64,000 nt of DNA from Betaproteobacteria bacterium (GTDB lineage: Bacteria; Pseudomonadota; Gammaproteobacteria; Burkholderiales; SHXO01): contig JANXRW010000019.1 in NCBI GenBank assembly GCA_025356655.1, positions 1 to 64,000 on the forward strand. Reading direction: 5' to 3'. Numbering within the stretch: position 1 is the first letter of the stretch; every line of letters begins with the position of its first letter. The notes beneath the pieces are model-generated. The model was not told the origin of the DNA and did not search any database. It saw nothing but the letters and a program-made list of their open reading frames with translations. This document shows, piece after piece, positions 21,201 to 36,200 of this stretch. The translations under genes were made by a program, and so were the position numbers.

Positions 21201-24200
21201 CCGCCCCGTCGCTCACCCAAAGCTGCGAGGAGGCAATGAAGTAGAGGCGCGGCCCCAGGGGCGTCTTCACCACGGTGAGGTTAGTGGGCGGATTCGCCCC
21301 AAAATCCTGTAGCTCCGTGGGGTTCGCACCGTTCGTGTCCGTCATGAACAGCCCGCGGTTGACGCCGTCGGGACTGGCCACGAAGGCGATCCGGCTGCCA
21401 AAGGCGGTGAGGTCCGTGGGGCTCGAGCTCACGGTGTTGCCAGGCAGGGTGAAGACCCCTCGAGAAAAGCCGCCAAACCGGATCCGCCTGCCCGCCGTGT
21501 CGGTCTGGCCGATATTGGCCACCAATTGTTGGCTGCCAGCCGCGTCCACCGTGACCTGCCAGAACTCGCGGCCCTGGCGGGCAACGAGGGCGGTGTTCGG
21601 ACCCGAGGGGGCATCTTGAGCCGCGAAGTACACCTTGCCCGCCAGGTAGGTGAGGCCGTCGGGGGCCGCCGCCGAACCGATGCCGGCGGAGAGCTGGAGC
21701 AGGTTGGTGCCGTCGTACTCGAATACCTCGCGCTCGCCCGCTGCCGCCTGGGCGGTAAATACCAGCTTCCCGCCCGCGTCGATCAGCCCGGCGGGCGACG
21801 AGATTGCGAGCGCCGAGAGCGCGGTGGGAGCAGCGTCGGTGGCCGGAGCAAAGGAGTAGAGCGTCGGCGTACCCGCGTTGTTACCCACGAAATACAAGGT
21901 CTTCCCGACCACGGTCAAGTTCAGCGGTGCCAGGTTGCTCGTGCCGGGGACTACTGCCACGGCGTTCGTGTCCGCGTTGACCATCCAGAGCGAGTTACCG
22001 TTGGCCCCGTCAACCGCGGTGAAGAAGGCACGGTCGCCCAGTCGCGTGGAAGCCTGGTTGGTGCCGAACCCGAGCGTCTCGCCGCCCGTGAGCGTGAGTT
22101 GGGTCACACCGGAGTCCGAGGACGAAAGGACCAGCTTACCGCCCACGGCCGCGACGCTCACGCTGCTCAGGCCCAGGGCTGCGAGCTTCGATTGGAACAG
22201 GGCGGCGAGGTCGGACAAGCTGCCCAGGCCGGTGGTGGACGCACGGTCCAGGTTGACGTTAAACGGCAGGGCCTGGCCATTGGCCTGCAGGACCTGGAGG
22301 CGCAGGAACAGATCAGCCGGCGGCTGCCCTGACTGCGGGGTAAGAGCCGCCGTGCTGGTGACGGCCACCACGGCCACCGAGTTCTGGGCCACCGTGTTGG
22401 TGCCGGCAAAGCCCAGGCTCTCGGCACCTGCGAGGGCGAACTTGAAGATGGCAGGATCGTTGGAGCTAAACACCAGCCTTCCGGCCTGCGCCTTGGCAGT
22501 CACGGCGTCGGCGGCAAAGCCATCGCTGTGGAGCACCGGGCCGAGCAGCGCATTGATGCGATCGGCCAGGGCGGCAAGTGAAACATCCGTGCCCTTGGCG
22601 AGCGTGACGGACAGGCTCACCGGCTGGGCCGCGCCAATGCGGAAGACCTGCAGCGTGAGCGCTTGGTCCGTGGCCAGGGTGAGCGATGCGGGCGCGGTGG
22701 CCGCGCTCAGCGTGACTTGCTCGGCGGACGCCTGGTCTGCCGAAAAACCGAGTCCCTGACCCGCGTGCACCACAATGCGCGCCACCGTGGGATCGCCGGA
22801 AGAAAATACCAGTGCGTTCTTCGCGGCATTCAAGTCGGCGCTAACCGGCACAGCACCGAGGATCGCGTTGATCCCCGCCTTCAGCGCCGTTAGGGAATTG
22901 AATCCGTCCGTCGCCGCCCGGGTGAGCGAGACGCTGAGCGTGGTTACCGTACTATCGGTCTTGAGCAGATCGAGGCTGAACTGATAGCTCACGTCCGGGT
23001 GCCCATTGACCGGACCGTTGGACCCGGCCGCCAGTTGGGCGCTTCCGGCCAGCCCCGTCAGGGAAGAGGGCGTGGAGCTGAGATCCGCCACCTTGACCGT
23101 GCCGATCGTCGTGCCGTCGGTCTTCCAAAGCTCCGCGGTGTTGCCGGTGGCGTTGGCGGTGAAGTACAGCGCGCCGCCCAGGTCCACCAGGTTGCTCGGG
23201 TTGGAACCCGATGCCCCAGGCGCCAGGTCCGCCACCAGGTGCATGCCCTTGGTCGTGCCGTCGGTTACCCACAACTCGTTGCCCGTCGAGGCGGTGTTGC
23301 CCGTGAAGAACAGCTGGCCGCCGGAAACCGTCATGTGGTCCACGAAACTGGGCGCGCTCACCGCCGTGGCAGCGCCCGGGGCATCGAGAAGCAACTGGGC
23401 CATGGCGATTCCCGAGGGGTCGCCTGCCTGTGCGAGGAAGCGTGCCAGGTCGAATTCCAGCACTTGTCCGGCGGTGACCTGCGCCTGGATGGAGTAGGTC
23501 CGGGCGAGCGTGCTGACCACGGACAGCGCGCGGCCGTTGACCACGTTGCCGCCCAGCGCCTGGAGGTCGCCCAGCCACTGCACCGCCACGGGACCGCCGG
23601 CGTCGTAGTTGATGGAGCCCTTCTGGTCCGCGCTGGTGCTGCCGTCCTTCCAGCCCAGGTAGTAGCCCGATCCGACGGCATCGGATCCGGTGCTCAGGCC
23701 AAAGTCCCAACTGCTCTGCAGCCCGGAGGTCAGGGCGCGCGTCGTGCCTACCCCGGTGATGCGATAGGTTCCATCGGCCAACTTGCGCAGTAAGAGCGGC
23801 GTTACCTGACCGGTTGCACCTGCGGCTACCGACCAGGTGGTCACTCGCCCGTCGGTGGTAAAGGCATCCCCCACGAAGATGGACCCACTGGCGCTATCCA
23901 CCTGTAGACGGTTCTTCAGCGCCTCGCCCACGGTCTGCACCGCGCCCAGCGTGGTCTGCGTGGTACCGCCGCTCGCGTGATTGGGGGCGACGAAGGTGTT
24001 GGTCACCCCGGGGCTCACGCTGATGTAGTTGCCCTTATCACCGGCGCCCAGCGTCGTGAACTGGTACCAGCGCTCGGACTGCCCGGTGAGCAGTTGCAGG
24101 TCGTTGTGGCCGCTGCCACTGAGATCGACGTTCTGGAACACGACGGGCCGGCCCGTCTCCGGATCCTTCAGGTAGTCGCCGCTGCCGGTGACCGTGAAGT

Positions 24201-27200
24201 TGGTCAGCGTGACGATCTGGTCCGCAGACGGCAGTGCCGGGGGCATGGAGGCGCCGTAGATTACATAGAGCTCGCCGCCCTGGGGGATGACGCTGGTCGA
24301 CGCGTAGTTGGCTCCTGGCGCGCCGATAATTATGTCGGAACGGCCGTCGCCATTGAGATCCAGGAAGGGCGTCTGCGGGAGCGTCCCGAAGCGATCGAAC
24401 TCCGACTGCCCCTGGATGGTGGAATCCGCCGATTTGAGGCTCAGGTCGTGGCCGCGCTTGGCAATGCCGTAGAACACCCAGGCCGTGCCGCGCTGGATGT
24501 CATCGAGCGTGGAGTCCCCGCTGGTGAGTGTGAGCGTGGGCTCGCTGATCAGCAGGTCGGCCTGGCCGTCACCGTTGAAATCGCCCGCGGTGGCCTGCAG
24601 TGCGCCGTTGTACAGGACCCCGGGCGCCAGGTTGGCGGCGACGTCGCGCCGCAGGATGATATCGGCGTCGTCAGGCCCGAGCAGCGAGATGCCGGTGACG
24701 GTGGTCGACGTCAGGCCAGCAAAACTCGCCCGTCCGTTGAAGATGAAAAGCCCGCCCTCGCGAGCGAAGCTTCCCAACGCGGCTTGGCCCTCTGCCGTGC
24801 GGCTCACCGCAAAATCCGCGTAACCGTCGTGGTTGATATCGCCCAGCGCGGAAACCCCGCCACCGAGGTAGAGATCCTCGATGATGAGCGTACTGCGCAG
24901 GCCTCCGCGGAAGGTGCGGTCCAACCAAATGTTGTCAGCGACCCCGGGTGACACCGGTGCCGCGCGCCCCGTGACCAGGTACACCCGCCCGACGTTGGGC
25001 GTGGCCGCGCCTGGCGTCGGACTGAAGCGCAGGTAATTGGCGTCGCTGAAGAGCAAGGCGTCCAGACCATTGCCGGTGACGTCGCCGGCGACGATCGCGC
25101 TCACGTTGGGCAGGTTGGAGATGACCGACCCCACGGTACGCGTGTCGAGAAGCCGGGCCACCTCAATGCGCCGCACGCTCGAGTTGGTGGTGTCGCGGAT
25201 GATATTGGCAAGAACGGTCACTGCGCTGACGTCGCGCTTGCCGGCGGCGATGCTGTTACCGGGGCCGTCACCCCAGACCGACTGGCCGGAATACACGGTG
25301 CCATCGCCACTGCCGTAGACGATGAATACATCCGCGTGGCCGTCGTCGTTCCAGTTCAATACCCCGTAGGACGTGATGCCAGGGAAGACGCGTGCGCCGC
25401 CAGGCCCCGTAAAGGAGACCCCGGCGTTGCCTGCGATTCCGGTGATCTGACGCACCCGCGTCTGACCCGGAATCGCACTGACCGCGTCGATCCAGGCTTG
25501 GTTGATGTGGTGCGGTAATTCGATGCCGTCCGCCCCGGTGGGGCCACCGGCGATGACCGTCAGCGTGGCGGTCCCGTTCTGTTCGTTCCGCAGGAACACC
25601 AAGTCCGAGTAGGCCTTGCCAGCGCTATCCGCACCGCGGATCTGGCCCATGCGCGAGGCGGGCACGCCGACGTCAGAGTCGATGACGATGTCCGCCACTT
25701 GCGTGACGTTCTGCAGGTCCTTCAACTGGGTTGGGCCCATCAGCAGGTAGCTGTTGGAGCCGGGCCCGTTGCCGTAGACCAGCGTGTCGCTTTTGTTGTC
25801 GCCGTTGAAGTCACCGAGCGCGACCACATGGGACAGTGCATTGCCGGTGGCCGCGCCGATCAGGCCGTAGGCATTGCTCAGGTCCGGCGTCGGATCGGTC
25901 GCGGGGTTGACGCCCGTCACGGGCGCTGGCCCGGCCGGCGGCGTCACCGGCGTGGTCATGTCCCAGAAGAAGGGCTGTGGCGGCAGCGTCGCGTCCGCGA
26001 TCAGGCCGGCGGGCGTGGGCTGGTCGTAGAGATGCTCCCCGGAATAGATGCGCAGCGCGTCTCCGGAGGCGTCAGCCACGCCCAGTAGCGTGAAAGTCCG
26101 AGTAATGCCATCGGCCCCCACGCGCGTGACCGTGCCGGCCGGGCCGAACAGGCTGTTGCGGGGTGCCAGCGCGGCATTGACGAAGTAACTGGCCTGCCCG
26201 GGTTCGAAGCTCAAATCCGCCGCCGGCGCAGGCGCCGTGAAACGGGCGTACAGGGAAGCCGCGGTGGAGCCGAAGTAAACCTGGACCACGGTGTGGAAGA
26301 GCGTGCTGTTCTCCGTGAGGCGGTCACTGCTCTCGGGGAGTGCAACCCCCAGATCATCATGTCCGTCGCCGTTGAAGTCCCCGATGCCGGCCCAGGTGCC
26401 AGGCTTCAGCGCCAGGGCGGCGGGCCCGTTGGGTGTGGCGCTGGGTTGCAGAAGATCGGCAATGGCGTGCGTACCCACGAGGGACGCACCACCGAAGATG
26501 AGGTAGTTCTGCGTGCCCTTCGGCCCGACGAGAAGGATGTCGTTGGCCGCCTGACCGGCCACGTGGCCCGCGTTTAGGAGGCTCAGGCTAGTAAAGTCCC
26601 CCGTGATGGTGCCGACGAGGCTTAGCCCACTGGGCGAGAGATCTGCCTTGTAAATGGACAGCGTCGCGCTGTCGGTTAGGATCCCGAACTCAGCCACGCC
26701 GGCGCCGGTGACGTCGCCCAACGCTGTGGCCGCGATCCCATTGAAGCTGCGGCTCGCCAGCGACACGCTGATGTCCGCGCTGGCCCAGGCGGCGGAACTG
26801 CGCCCGGCCACCAGGTCGACCGTGCCGCCGTGGGTGATCAGCAGGTCGCCGTAGGCCGGCACACCCGGTCCAGCATCGGCCTGCACGAGCACCGTGGGAT
26901 CAGCGACCGTCAGGTTCGACCCGCCCGCGGTGTCGATCTCCAGGCGGAGGTCCTCGGTTACGCGCCCCGCGGCGCGGAAGACGTCTCCGCTAAATTGCCC
27001 ATCATTGGCGAGCCCGGAGGCGTCGGTCACCGCGACCCCCGTCTGCTCGTTAAAAGTCCACTGCCCGACCAGCCCCGATTTGTCGGCAACGGTGGGGGAT
27101 GCCATGTCGCCGGCGATCTGATCGGCCGTACGCACGCTGTTCCAGAGCCGCACGTCAGAGAGCTGGCCCACGAAGTTCGCGTAGCCGGCGCTCGATTCCG

Positions 27201-30200
27201 AGGTCGTCCCGAAGAGCAGAGGATCGTTGCTGGTGAAACTGGGCACCAAGGCACTGGCCGGTACGGAAACCGACAGGGGCACGATCTGCCAGCTCACGGA
27301 ATAACTACGGGGGGTAAAGCTGGTGAGGTTGTGCCTCGCGCCGAAGGAACTGCCGCCCGCGGCGTCGAGCGGAAACACAGACCCCGAATTGAGGCTGTTC
27401 AGGCTGATCGCGCCTTGGTTTGCCGAGACGATGGCCACGTTGAAGAAGCCCTTGGGACCTCGCACCACGCCTTGGCCGCCGTCGATCCAACCCAAGAAGT
27501 CGTTGGCGCCCAACTTGTCCGTTCCGACCGTCAACCCAAAATCAAAGGACGCCTCCGCCCCGGCGGTGATCGTACGCGTTGTGCCCCAACCCACGGCCAC
27601 GTAGCCCACGAACCCGGTGTGCCGGAAAATAACGGGGGTCACCTGCCGAGGCCCGCCGGTAAAGTCGCCCGCGCCCACCGACCAGCGCGCGATGGTGCCG
27701 CCGCCCGGTGCCGCGCCGCTCGTATCCACGAAGGCATTACCCACGGCGGTGTCGGTGATGCCGTTCACGGGCAGGGACGGATTCGTCGCCACCTGCACGC
27801 CATTGATGTACAGGGCCAACTGCCCGGTTCCCCGGTCGAGCGTGGCCGCCGCGTGATACCAGTGGCCGGTCTGGATGCTGCCGACCGCAGACGACACGGA
27901 CTGCGCCGAACTGCCGGTGCCGGTGGCGAAGTGAAGGAAGCCCGCACTGTTGAGCCACAGCGAGTAGGTACGGTCGGCAGCGCCCGTGCCATCGCCCTTG
28001 AATATCAGCGGCGTCCAGGTGTTGTTGAAGCTATCGGCACGGAACCAGGTCTCGACCGTCAACGTATTGCTGGGCGCCAGCGCGCCCCCGGCACCCTGGG
28101 CGATGGATACCGAACCGTTGCCATTGAACTGCAGCGCCGAGGTACCTCGGGTGTTGACATACTCCAGGCGCAAGTCATGGTAGCCCTGGGTAAGACTGAG
28201 CGTCTGTTGTTGGGTGGCAGCGACGGGCGCGCCCGCGTTGTCCACCACCAGCACGCCGTCGATGAAGAGCCGGCTCGACGCCAAGGACTCCGTGGCGAGC
28301 GAGAAACTGCCGGCATGATCGGCGTAGAGTTTGCCCGTCCACTGCGCCGAGTAGTTGCCCTGCAGGCTGCTCAGGCCGTTGAATCCGAAGAACCCGTCCG
28401 CGTTCTGGACAATGTTGACGCTCGACTCCATCTGCGTGGTCGTGGGACCGAAGCCCTGCGCGCCGCCTACGAAGGCGGGCCCGGTGAAGGTTCCCTGCGG
28501 CGGCGGGGTGCCGTCGCCCGAGGCCACGCCCGCCGGTAAGTTCTCGCCGCCGCTGAAATCGTTGCTGTAGACGCGCGCCGAAGTGCCGCTCGTGCTGTCG
28601 TGTAGCGTCACGCCCACGTTGGTAAGGCCGAAGGACGCGCTCTTGCCGCCCTGCCAGCCGCTCCCGCTGGCGAAGAATTGGATGGTGACTGAGTCGCCCG
28701 TGTGCGCGATGTTCTTGAACGCCGCGTCCTTGCCCAGGTCGTAGAGCGAATCGGCACCGCCGCTGAAGGCGCGGTTGGAACCCGCCGCCAGCAGGACGCC
28801 CGAGGCGGGCACGTAGTCCTGCGCACTGCCATCGTTGGCGATGCTGTGGTTGAAGAGGCTCTTTCCATCCACGGTGACGTTGAACCGCGTGTCGCCCGCG
28901 TCACCCTTCCAGCCGTCGATGAACGCCGCCAGGAAACTCAGATCCAGGCTGTCGTGGGCACCAAGATTGTTGATGGTGAGCGTCGTGCTCTGGGTGCCCC
29001 CCACACCAGGGCCGCTGGTGTTGAACAGCAGGGAACCGGTCACGAACTCGCTGTTGCCGGCCGCATCCGTACTGGCGGCGTAGTCGAAGTACTTGCCCAG
29101 CAGGCCACCCGAAACCGGTATGAAATCGTTGTTGCCAGTGGCCACCGGGGTCAGGCGGGTGACGACGTGCCCTACCCCGGAGACCGTCACCGGACCCGTG
29201 GACTCGGGAATGAAGACGTCATAGTGACTCAGCAAGTCGATGGTGTGATCCACGGACGTGATGGGGCTCCAGTCCTTGCGGCCGTAGAGCAGGTACACGC
29301 CCTGGGCAGCATCCTTCGCATTCCCATCGCTATTGGTCAGCGCCACGGCGATATCGCCGATGCCATCGCCGTTGATATCCCCCACGCCCACGATCTGCGC
29401 GTGATGGTTGGCATCTCCCACCAGCGGGCTGGGGACCACCAGCGTGATGTTGCCGCGCTTGGGATCAAGCCCGGCCGCGGTACCGAAGGCAATGACCGCG
29501 TAGGAGCGAGTGATGAAACGGCCCGGCGTGGTGGGGATCTGGACACCGTCGCGTGCGGCGACCACCGCATCCTGGTAGGGGTCACCATTAATATCGCCCA
29601 GCGCGATCATCAGGGGCTGGCCGCCTAACTCGACCGAGGAGTAGGTGGGCGGCTCGGCTGCCGTCCCGGGGACGTTGATGGTATCGCCCAGCGGCGCCTG
29701 GAAGGCAATCCGGTAGAAGTGGGTGTTCTTGACCACCGAGGCGCTCGCCCCGCCCAGCATCTTGTTGACCACGTGCAACATGTAGTAGTCCGGAACCCCC
29801 GAGAACTGCTCGCGCGGCACGAGGTTCAAGCCAGTCTTACTGGTGTTCTCCGCGGCGAAGAGGTGGAACTCCAGGTTCTTCGTCGTTGCTAGAGCGGGCC
29901 CCGTGCTCTGCGGGAGCATCTCCTGCACCTGGATCATGTCGGCCGTGAGCGGCGCCTTGACGATCTTGCCGAAATTGTCCTTCGCGGTGGGCGCCTGGAT
30001 GATGTACCAGTCGCCGCCGTCGCCCACGTCCATGTTCAGGTCGTTGATAAAACTGCCCGCGCGCACCGCGGGCAGCAGCGCGCCCAGGTTAGGCGTGTCG
30101 TTGCGCCCCGAGATGCCGTTGCGGCTGACAAACTCGTAGGCATCGGGTTGCGGCACCGTGTCGCCGACGAGCAGGTTATTGCCCGAGCCCCCGGTGATCT

Positions 30201-33200
30201 GGTCGTTGCCCTTGCCACCCATGATGATGTCGGCACCGGCCCCGCCGTCGATCACGTCGCCGTAGGCGCTGCCGAATAGGCGGTCGTTGCCGTCGCCACC
30301 GTAGATTTCCAGGTGTGCCGCCAGATAGGCCTGGTCCTCGAAGTCGCCCGGCGAGAAGCCCCATTCAGTATCGGTGTTGGCAAACTTGAAGCCAGCATCG
30401 GCGTGCACCACGTCATCACCGGCGCGCGTATCGATTACCAGCTTGTCGACGTTCTGCGCCTGGAAGAAGTAATAGAGCTGCTTATAGATCGGTGCCCACA
30501 CCGTCAGGGGCGAGAAGTGCAACTGCGTGACGAAGGCGTCGGCGGCGTCCGCGGTCACCTCCAGGCCCTTGCCGGCTGCCCGTAGGCGCAACACGCCGTT
30601 GGGGAACTCCACCGTGATGAGGCCCGGCTTGAACACGTTGCTCTGCGCAGCCACCTGGCTGATGGCACTGTCGATGGCGCGTTGCAGCGCCTGCGCGAGG
30701 TCACCCGTGCTGCCATCGTTCTGGGTGTCCCCGTGGAGCAGCGTGACCGACAGCGACTCCCCCTGGTAGTGGAGGGTGAAGTGCGCATCGGCCGAGAGCT
30801 TCACTTCGGCCGGCTTCACCGCGTCGCCCGCACTCAGCACCTGCTCGGCCACCACGAACTGCTGGTTGGCCGTGTCCCACTGCAGCGAGGTGAATTCGTA
30901 GCGGTGCAGGAAGCGATCCCACTTCACCGCCACGAAATCCGGCACCGCCAGGCCCTGGCTGTCGGTGTCCCCACCGACGAACTTCACCAGGTTCGTTCCC
31001 GTGCCGCCGTCGATCAGGTCGCTGTAGCTGGGAATGAAGCTCTGGTCGCTATTGAGCAGCTTGGGTAGTTCATCAGGCAGGATCTGGAACGTGTCGTCCC
31101 CCGCGCCCCCGTAGAGCAGGCTGGGACCGTTTCGATTGTAGCCGCTGCTGATGACATCATTGCCCGCGCCACCGAAGATCCAGTCGTTGCCGCCCCCGCC
31201 TTGCAATACGTCGTTGCCCTCGCCGCCGATAATGACGTCACGGCGCTGCGTGCTGGGCGTCACCGACATGTCCTTGACCACCGGGGCGGAGCCGTCGCCC
31301 GTACTGAACGCCAGATCATAGGCGGTGGGTACGAGGTTCGGCGAGTCCACCTTGAGCAGGTAAGTCTGCCCGACGACCAGGCCCGAGAGGTCGAGGCCGC
31401 TCTGGCCGCCGCCGGAGAAGTCCTGTACCACGTGACCGTTCTGACTGCGCGTGCCATCGGCATTACGCGTGCTCACCTGGGCGGAGAGGGTGTAGGAGGC
31501 CGTGTTACCGCCCAGACCCGAGACGCGCAGGAAGTAATGCCCGACGGCCAGTCCCTGCAGGCTCACGGCCTGGGCCAGCGGGAAGACGGAACTGTCGGCC
31601 GTGGCCAGTACGTTGCCGCTCTTGTCGAGCAGTTCCAGGCCGAGGTTCTTGTTGTCGGCCGTCGTCGTGGTCACCAGCCCGATGCGGTCGTCGGGACCCG
31701 CCGCGGCGCTCAAGTCGAAGGCGAAGACGTCCTTGTCCTGGGCCGTGTCGATGGTGAGTCCGGTGATCTTGGACAGATCCTGGATGTTGTCGATCTGGTA
31801 GGCCGTTGCCGTAGTGTCGTGGGACAACACGCGCACCTGCGTGCCGCCCGCGCCCACACGGGCGCTCACCGAGTAGGCCAGCGGCGCGTTGGCCGCCACC
31901 GCCGCCGTCGCCGTTACGCGCAGGAAGTAGTTACCCGCGGCGAGTCCATTCAGGCCGGCGTTCAGGTCGCCCGTGGCCGGCGCCACGGTCTGCAGGACGT
32001 TGCCATCCTTGTCGAGCACCTCGATCTTGAGGGCTGCGGCCGGATCGGTTTTTGTGATGCCGACGCGGTCGCTGGCACCACCATCGCTGGCCAGTTGGAA
32101 CGAGAAATAGTCCGCGCTCGCCTGGTCCCCGATGGACAACCCATCCACGCGCGCCAGTGTGCTCGGGTCGCCCAGCGCGTAGGCCGTGGCGAGCCCGTGG
32201 TGGCCGCGCGCCGCATCCGTGCTGTCGGGGGTAATGGAGGACTGCGCCGGGCTCCCAGCGAAGGGCGTTCCATCGGCGTTGAACAGTTGCATGCGCAGCC
32301 CATCCTGCGAGGACAGGCTCGTCAACGTCACGTGCGCGTTGGCCAGTTGCTGGGCCGTCAATTTGAACCGATACCAGTCCGTGTCCGTCGGGCTGTCGAT
32401 GGTCAGGCGCTTGAAGACGACGTTGCCACCCAGCGCACCCAGATCGTAGGACTTGTCGCGGGTGTCGTTGCGGTTGGGCGCCTCGGTCTGGTCCGGCAGG
32501 ATGCTGCTGCCGGCCTTGATGGTCACGCGGTCATTGCCCGCGCCGCCGTCGATCCACACGCTCTTCTGCACCGTCGGACCGACGTTGATTACGTCATTGC
32601 CGGCCAGGGCGTCAATGATGATGACCTTGAAATTGCCTTCGGGCGGCAGCAGCCCGTTCTCCAACTGGATCGTGTTGGAGGTGACATCCCCCAGCGTGAC
32701 GTTGCTGCTGGCGTTGCTGGTGCCGTCGGCATTGACACTGCCGTCCTGGTTGGCGCCGCGCGCGGCGATGGCCTGCACGTCGAGCAGCGTATCCTCAGGG
32801 CGCCAGATCAGGTTCCCGTTGACGTCCTTGGCGGCGAAGTCCAGACGCACCGAGGCCGCGAACGTGAAATTCCCGTTGTTGTTGGTCAGGCGCGTGATCA
32901 GGTGATGGCCGTTGAGGAAACCCGGCTCGGTCACGTAGTCGACATTGATGATGTCGTCGAGGTTGGTGCCGGCGTAGTACCAGACCTGATCCCCGTAGGA
33001 CTGGGCGAACTGCTTCCAGGCATCGCCCCCCAAGCCGCCGTCGGCGGACACGAACGTGCTTCCATCGGACTTATAGAGGATGTCGTTGCCGCCATTGCCG
33101 TCCATGAAATCGACGGTGGTGCCGCCCCACAGCGCATCATCCCCGGTGGAGCCAAGCATGCGGTCCAGCCCCGTGTCCTCCAGCGTCAGGCTCGCATCGG

Positions 33201-36200
33201 TGCTCACCACGCCGTTACCGCCCGGGACGCCGTTGCCCGTGTGCAGGCCGCCTTGCGCATCGACGTAGACGCCGAAGGAGCCGAAATTGAATCCCAGCGT
33301 GGCGCCCTTGGCCACCGTGGACAGGGTGATCTTCCCGCCCTGCTGGCCGGCCACCACGGCCGCGCCGAGGCCGGCGCTGGAGAGCGCGGCGTTGACCTCG
33401 CCCACCAGATCGTCCAGCGAGGCGTTGTTCTGCGTGTCGGCGGCCAGCACCTTGAAGCGCACCGCCGCGGCCCCGTTGACGCTGAGCGCGATGTCCGCGT
33501 CGGCCCGCAGGCGCCCGTCGGCGGGGGCGAGGAAAGCGCCCACCAGGCTCGCCACCGTGCTCGCGGTGCCCGTGGCCGTCTGCCCCGGCGCGAAATGCAG
33601 CTGCGTGGCGGCGGAGTTCGGGTCTCTGGACCAGGCGTAGAGTTCGTTCGTGCCCGACCCACCAATCAGATCGTCGTTGCCCTGACCACCAAAGATCACG
33701 TCATGGTCGGCGTGGGTCCCGGTGCCCCCGAAGAGCATATCGTCGCCACCCATGCCGTAGATCAGGTCGCTGCCCGAGCCCCCATCGAGCCGGTCATTGG
33801 CGTTGGAGCCGATGATCAGGTCGTTGCCGGGGCCGCCGTCGATGACACCCACGTAATCATTGCTGCGCGCCACGAGCTTGGACACATCCAACCGGTAGAC
33901 CCCGCGCGCGGGATCGTCCCGCTGCAGGAACTCCAGGTCGTCGCTGCCCGAGCCGCCCTCGATGCGGAACTGCTGCACCAGGGGCGTACCGGTGGCGCTG
34001 AGCCAGGGCACGATGTACTCGCTGTCCTGCGCCAGGGTGGTGTCGCCGGAGACGGTCTTGAAATCCACGTGCAGCCAGCCATTGGCCGTCTGCCCCAGCT
34101 TGATGGTGTCCGGCGCGATGGAGCCGTTGATGAGCAGGATGTCCGTGGCATTGTCCGTCTTCACGTCCCCCAGCGCGCTGTCGCCGCCGAACCCGTCCAC
34201 CGTGTCGCCCTGCTTGTAGACGCGGCCCGTCATAGGGTCGATGGCCGAGGCATAGGTGTAGTTCGCACCCGTGCTCATCACCAGCAGGTCGACGCCCTCG
34301 CCGCCGAAGAGGGTGTTGTTGCCGCTCTGTCCGTCCAGATAGTCGCTGCCGCTCCCGCCCCACAGGATGTCGTCGCCGCCGCCGCCGAAAACCTGGTCGT
34401 CCCCCGACCCGCCGAAGAGCACGTCGTTCCCCCCGACGATGTCGCCGCGGTCATTGCGCGCGTAGTTCGGCCCGGAGGAATAGTCACCCGACAAGTAGTC
34501 ACTGCCATCGCCGCCGAAGAGCGCGTCGGCACGCAGGTTCCCGTAGAGCCAGTCGTTACCGCCATCGCCGTAGAGCTCGTCCCCGCGTAGCGCCTCCTCG
34601 GCCCGCAGGGCCGGGTCATTGGCCGCCCGCCCGTTGGCGTCGATGGCTGCATAGGCGTACAGGAAGTCGTTGCCCTCGCCACCATAGAGCCGCTGGCCCG
34701 CCTGCTGACCCTGCACCGCGCTGAGGTCGCCGCCCAAGCCCGGGTCACCCACCCGGCCCGCGTCGGCGAAGAGGTAGTCGTCGCCCGAGTCGCCGTAGAG
34801 CTGGTCGATGCCCGACCCGCCGTGAATGATGTCGTCGCCGGATCCGCCGCGCACCACGTCGTCGCCCGCATCGCCGAACACCAGGTCTTTGCCCGCGCCA
34901 CCATCCACGTAGTCGGATCCGCCCCCCCCGTAGGCACGGTCATTACCGCCGCCGGCGAAGATGAAGTCGATGCCGTCAAAGCCCGTCTGGTCCACCGGGG
35001 CGTAGGTAATGTTGGCACCGGCGTAGACCACGGTGCCCGCGTCCCCGAACAGCACGTCCGTGCCGTCGATCGCCGTACCTTCCACGGACTGGCCGATGAG
35101 CCAGCTGGGCATGATCCTAGGGACGTGGAATCCCGTCGGATGGAACGTCTCGTTCTGGTCCCAGCCGGGCGGATTGGAGAAGTCCGCGGCGTGACCCAGC
35201 GGATCGGCCAAGTCGGCGATCAGGGGGTCCAGACGGTGATCGAAGCTGCCGCCGAACATCAGGTCGTTGCGCCCGCCACCAAAGAGGGTGTCATTGCCAG
35301 TGCCACCAACGAGCACGTCGTTACCATCAAAGGCGCTGGTGGTGCCCGTTTCCGTGATGGTGGTGATGGCGCCCACGACGATGCTCCAGGTGCCGCCGTC
35401 GCCGAAGAGCGCGTCGTCACCCGTATTGCCCCAGATCGTGTCGTCCTGACCGCCACCGAAGATGACGTCGGCCCCGCCGTTGCCAAAGAGGTTGTCGTTG
35501 CCGTCAAAGACACTGGTCGTGCCCGCAACGGCGCTGACCTGCTGCCCGAGGTAGTAGGCCGTGCCGGTCCCGCCCAGGCTCACCGAGCCGGCGTCGCCCA
35601 GGAGGATGTCGTTGCCGCCCAGCAGGCTGCCCGCGTCCGGCGCGGCAGGGTTCAGGTCGCCTGCGATGAGGTCATTACCGCCGCCGCCGAAGATGATGTC
35701 GTTGCCCGAGCCGCCGCTGATGGAATCGTTGCCATCGAACTGGCTGGTGAAACCGGTGAGCAGGGAGGCCGCGCCCATCTGCACCAGCCCGCCATCGCCG
35801 AAGAGGATGTCGTTGCCGCCCGCGGCCACGCCCGTCTGCGCCGAGTTCCAGGCTTGGTCGCCGCCAATCTGGTCGTCGCCACCACCGCCGAAGATGATGT
35901 CGCTGCCGGCGCCGCCCACGAGGGTGTCGTTGCCGTCGTATTTGCCGGTGTCGCCCTGCGCGAAGACCACCAGGCCGACGGACATGAGCACCGTGCCCCC
36001 GTCTCCCAGCAGCACATTGTTGCCGGCCGCGCCCAGGCCCGCGGCGGGATCGCTCGCCGCCTCGTTGCCGCCGATGAGGTCATTGCCGCCGCCGCCGAAG
36101 AGCACGTTGTTGCCGGGCCCGCCGGTGAGCGTGTCGTTGCCGTCATATTGGCCGGTGAGACCGGTGTACTGGCCCCCCACCACGGTGCCGCGGTCCCCGA

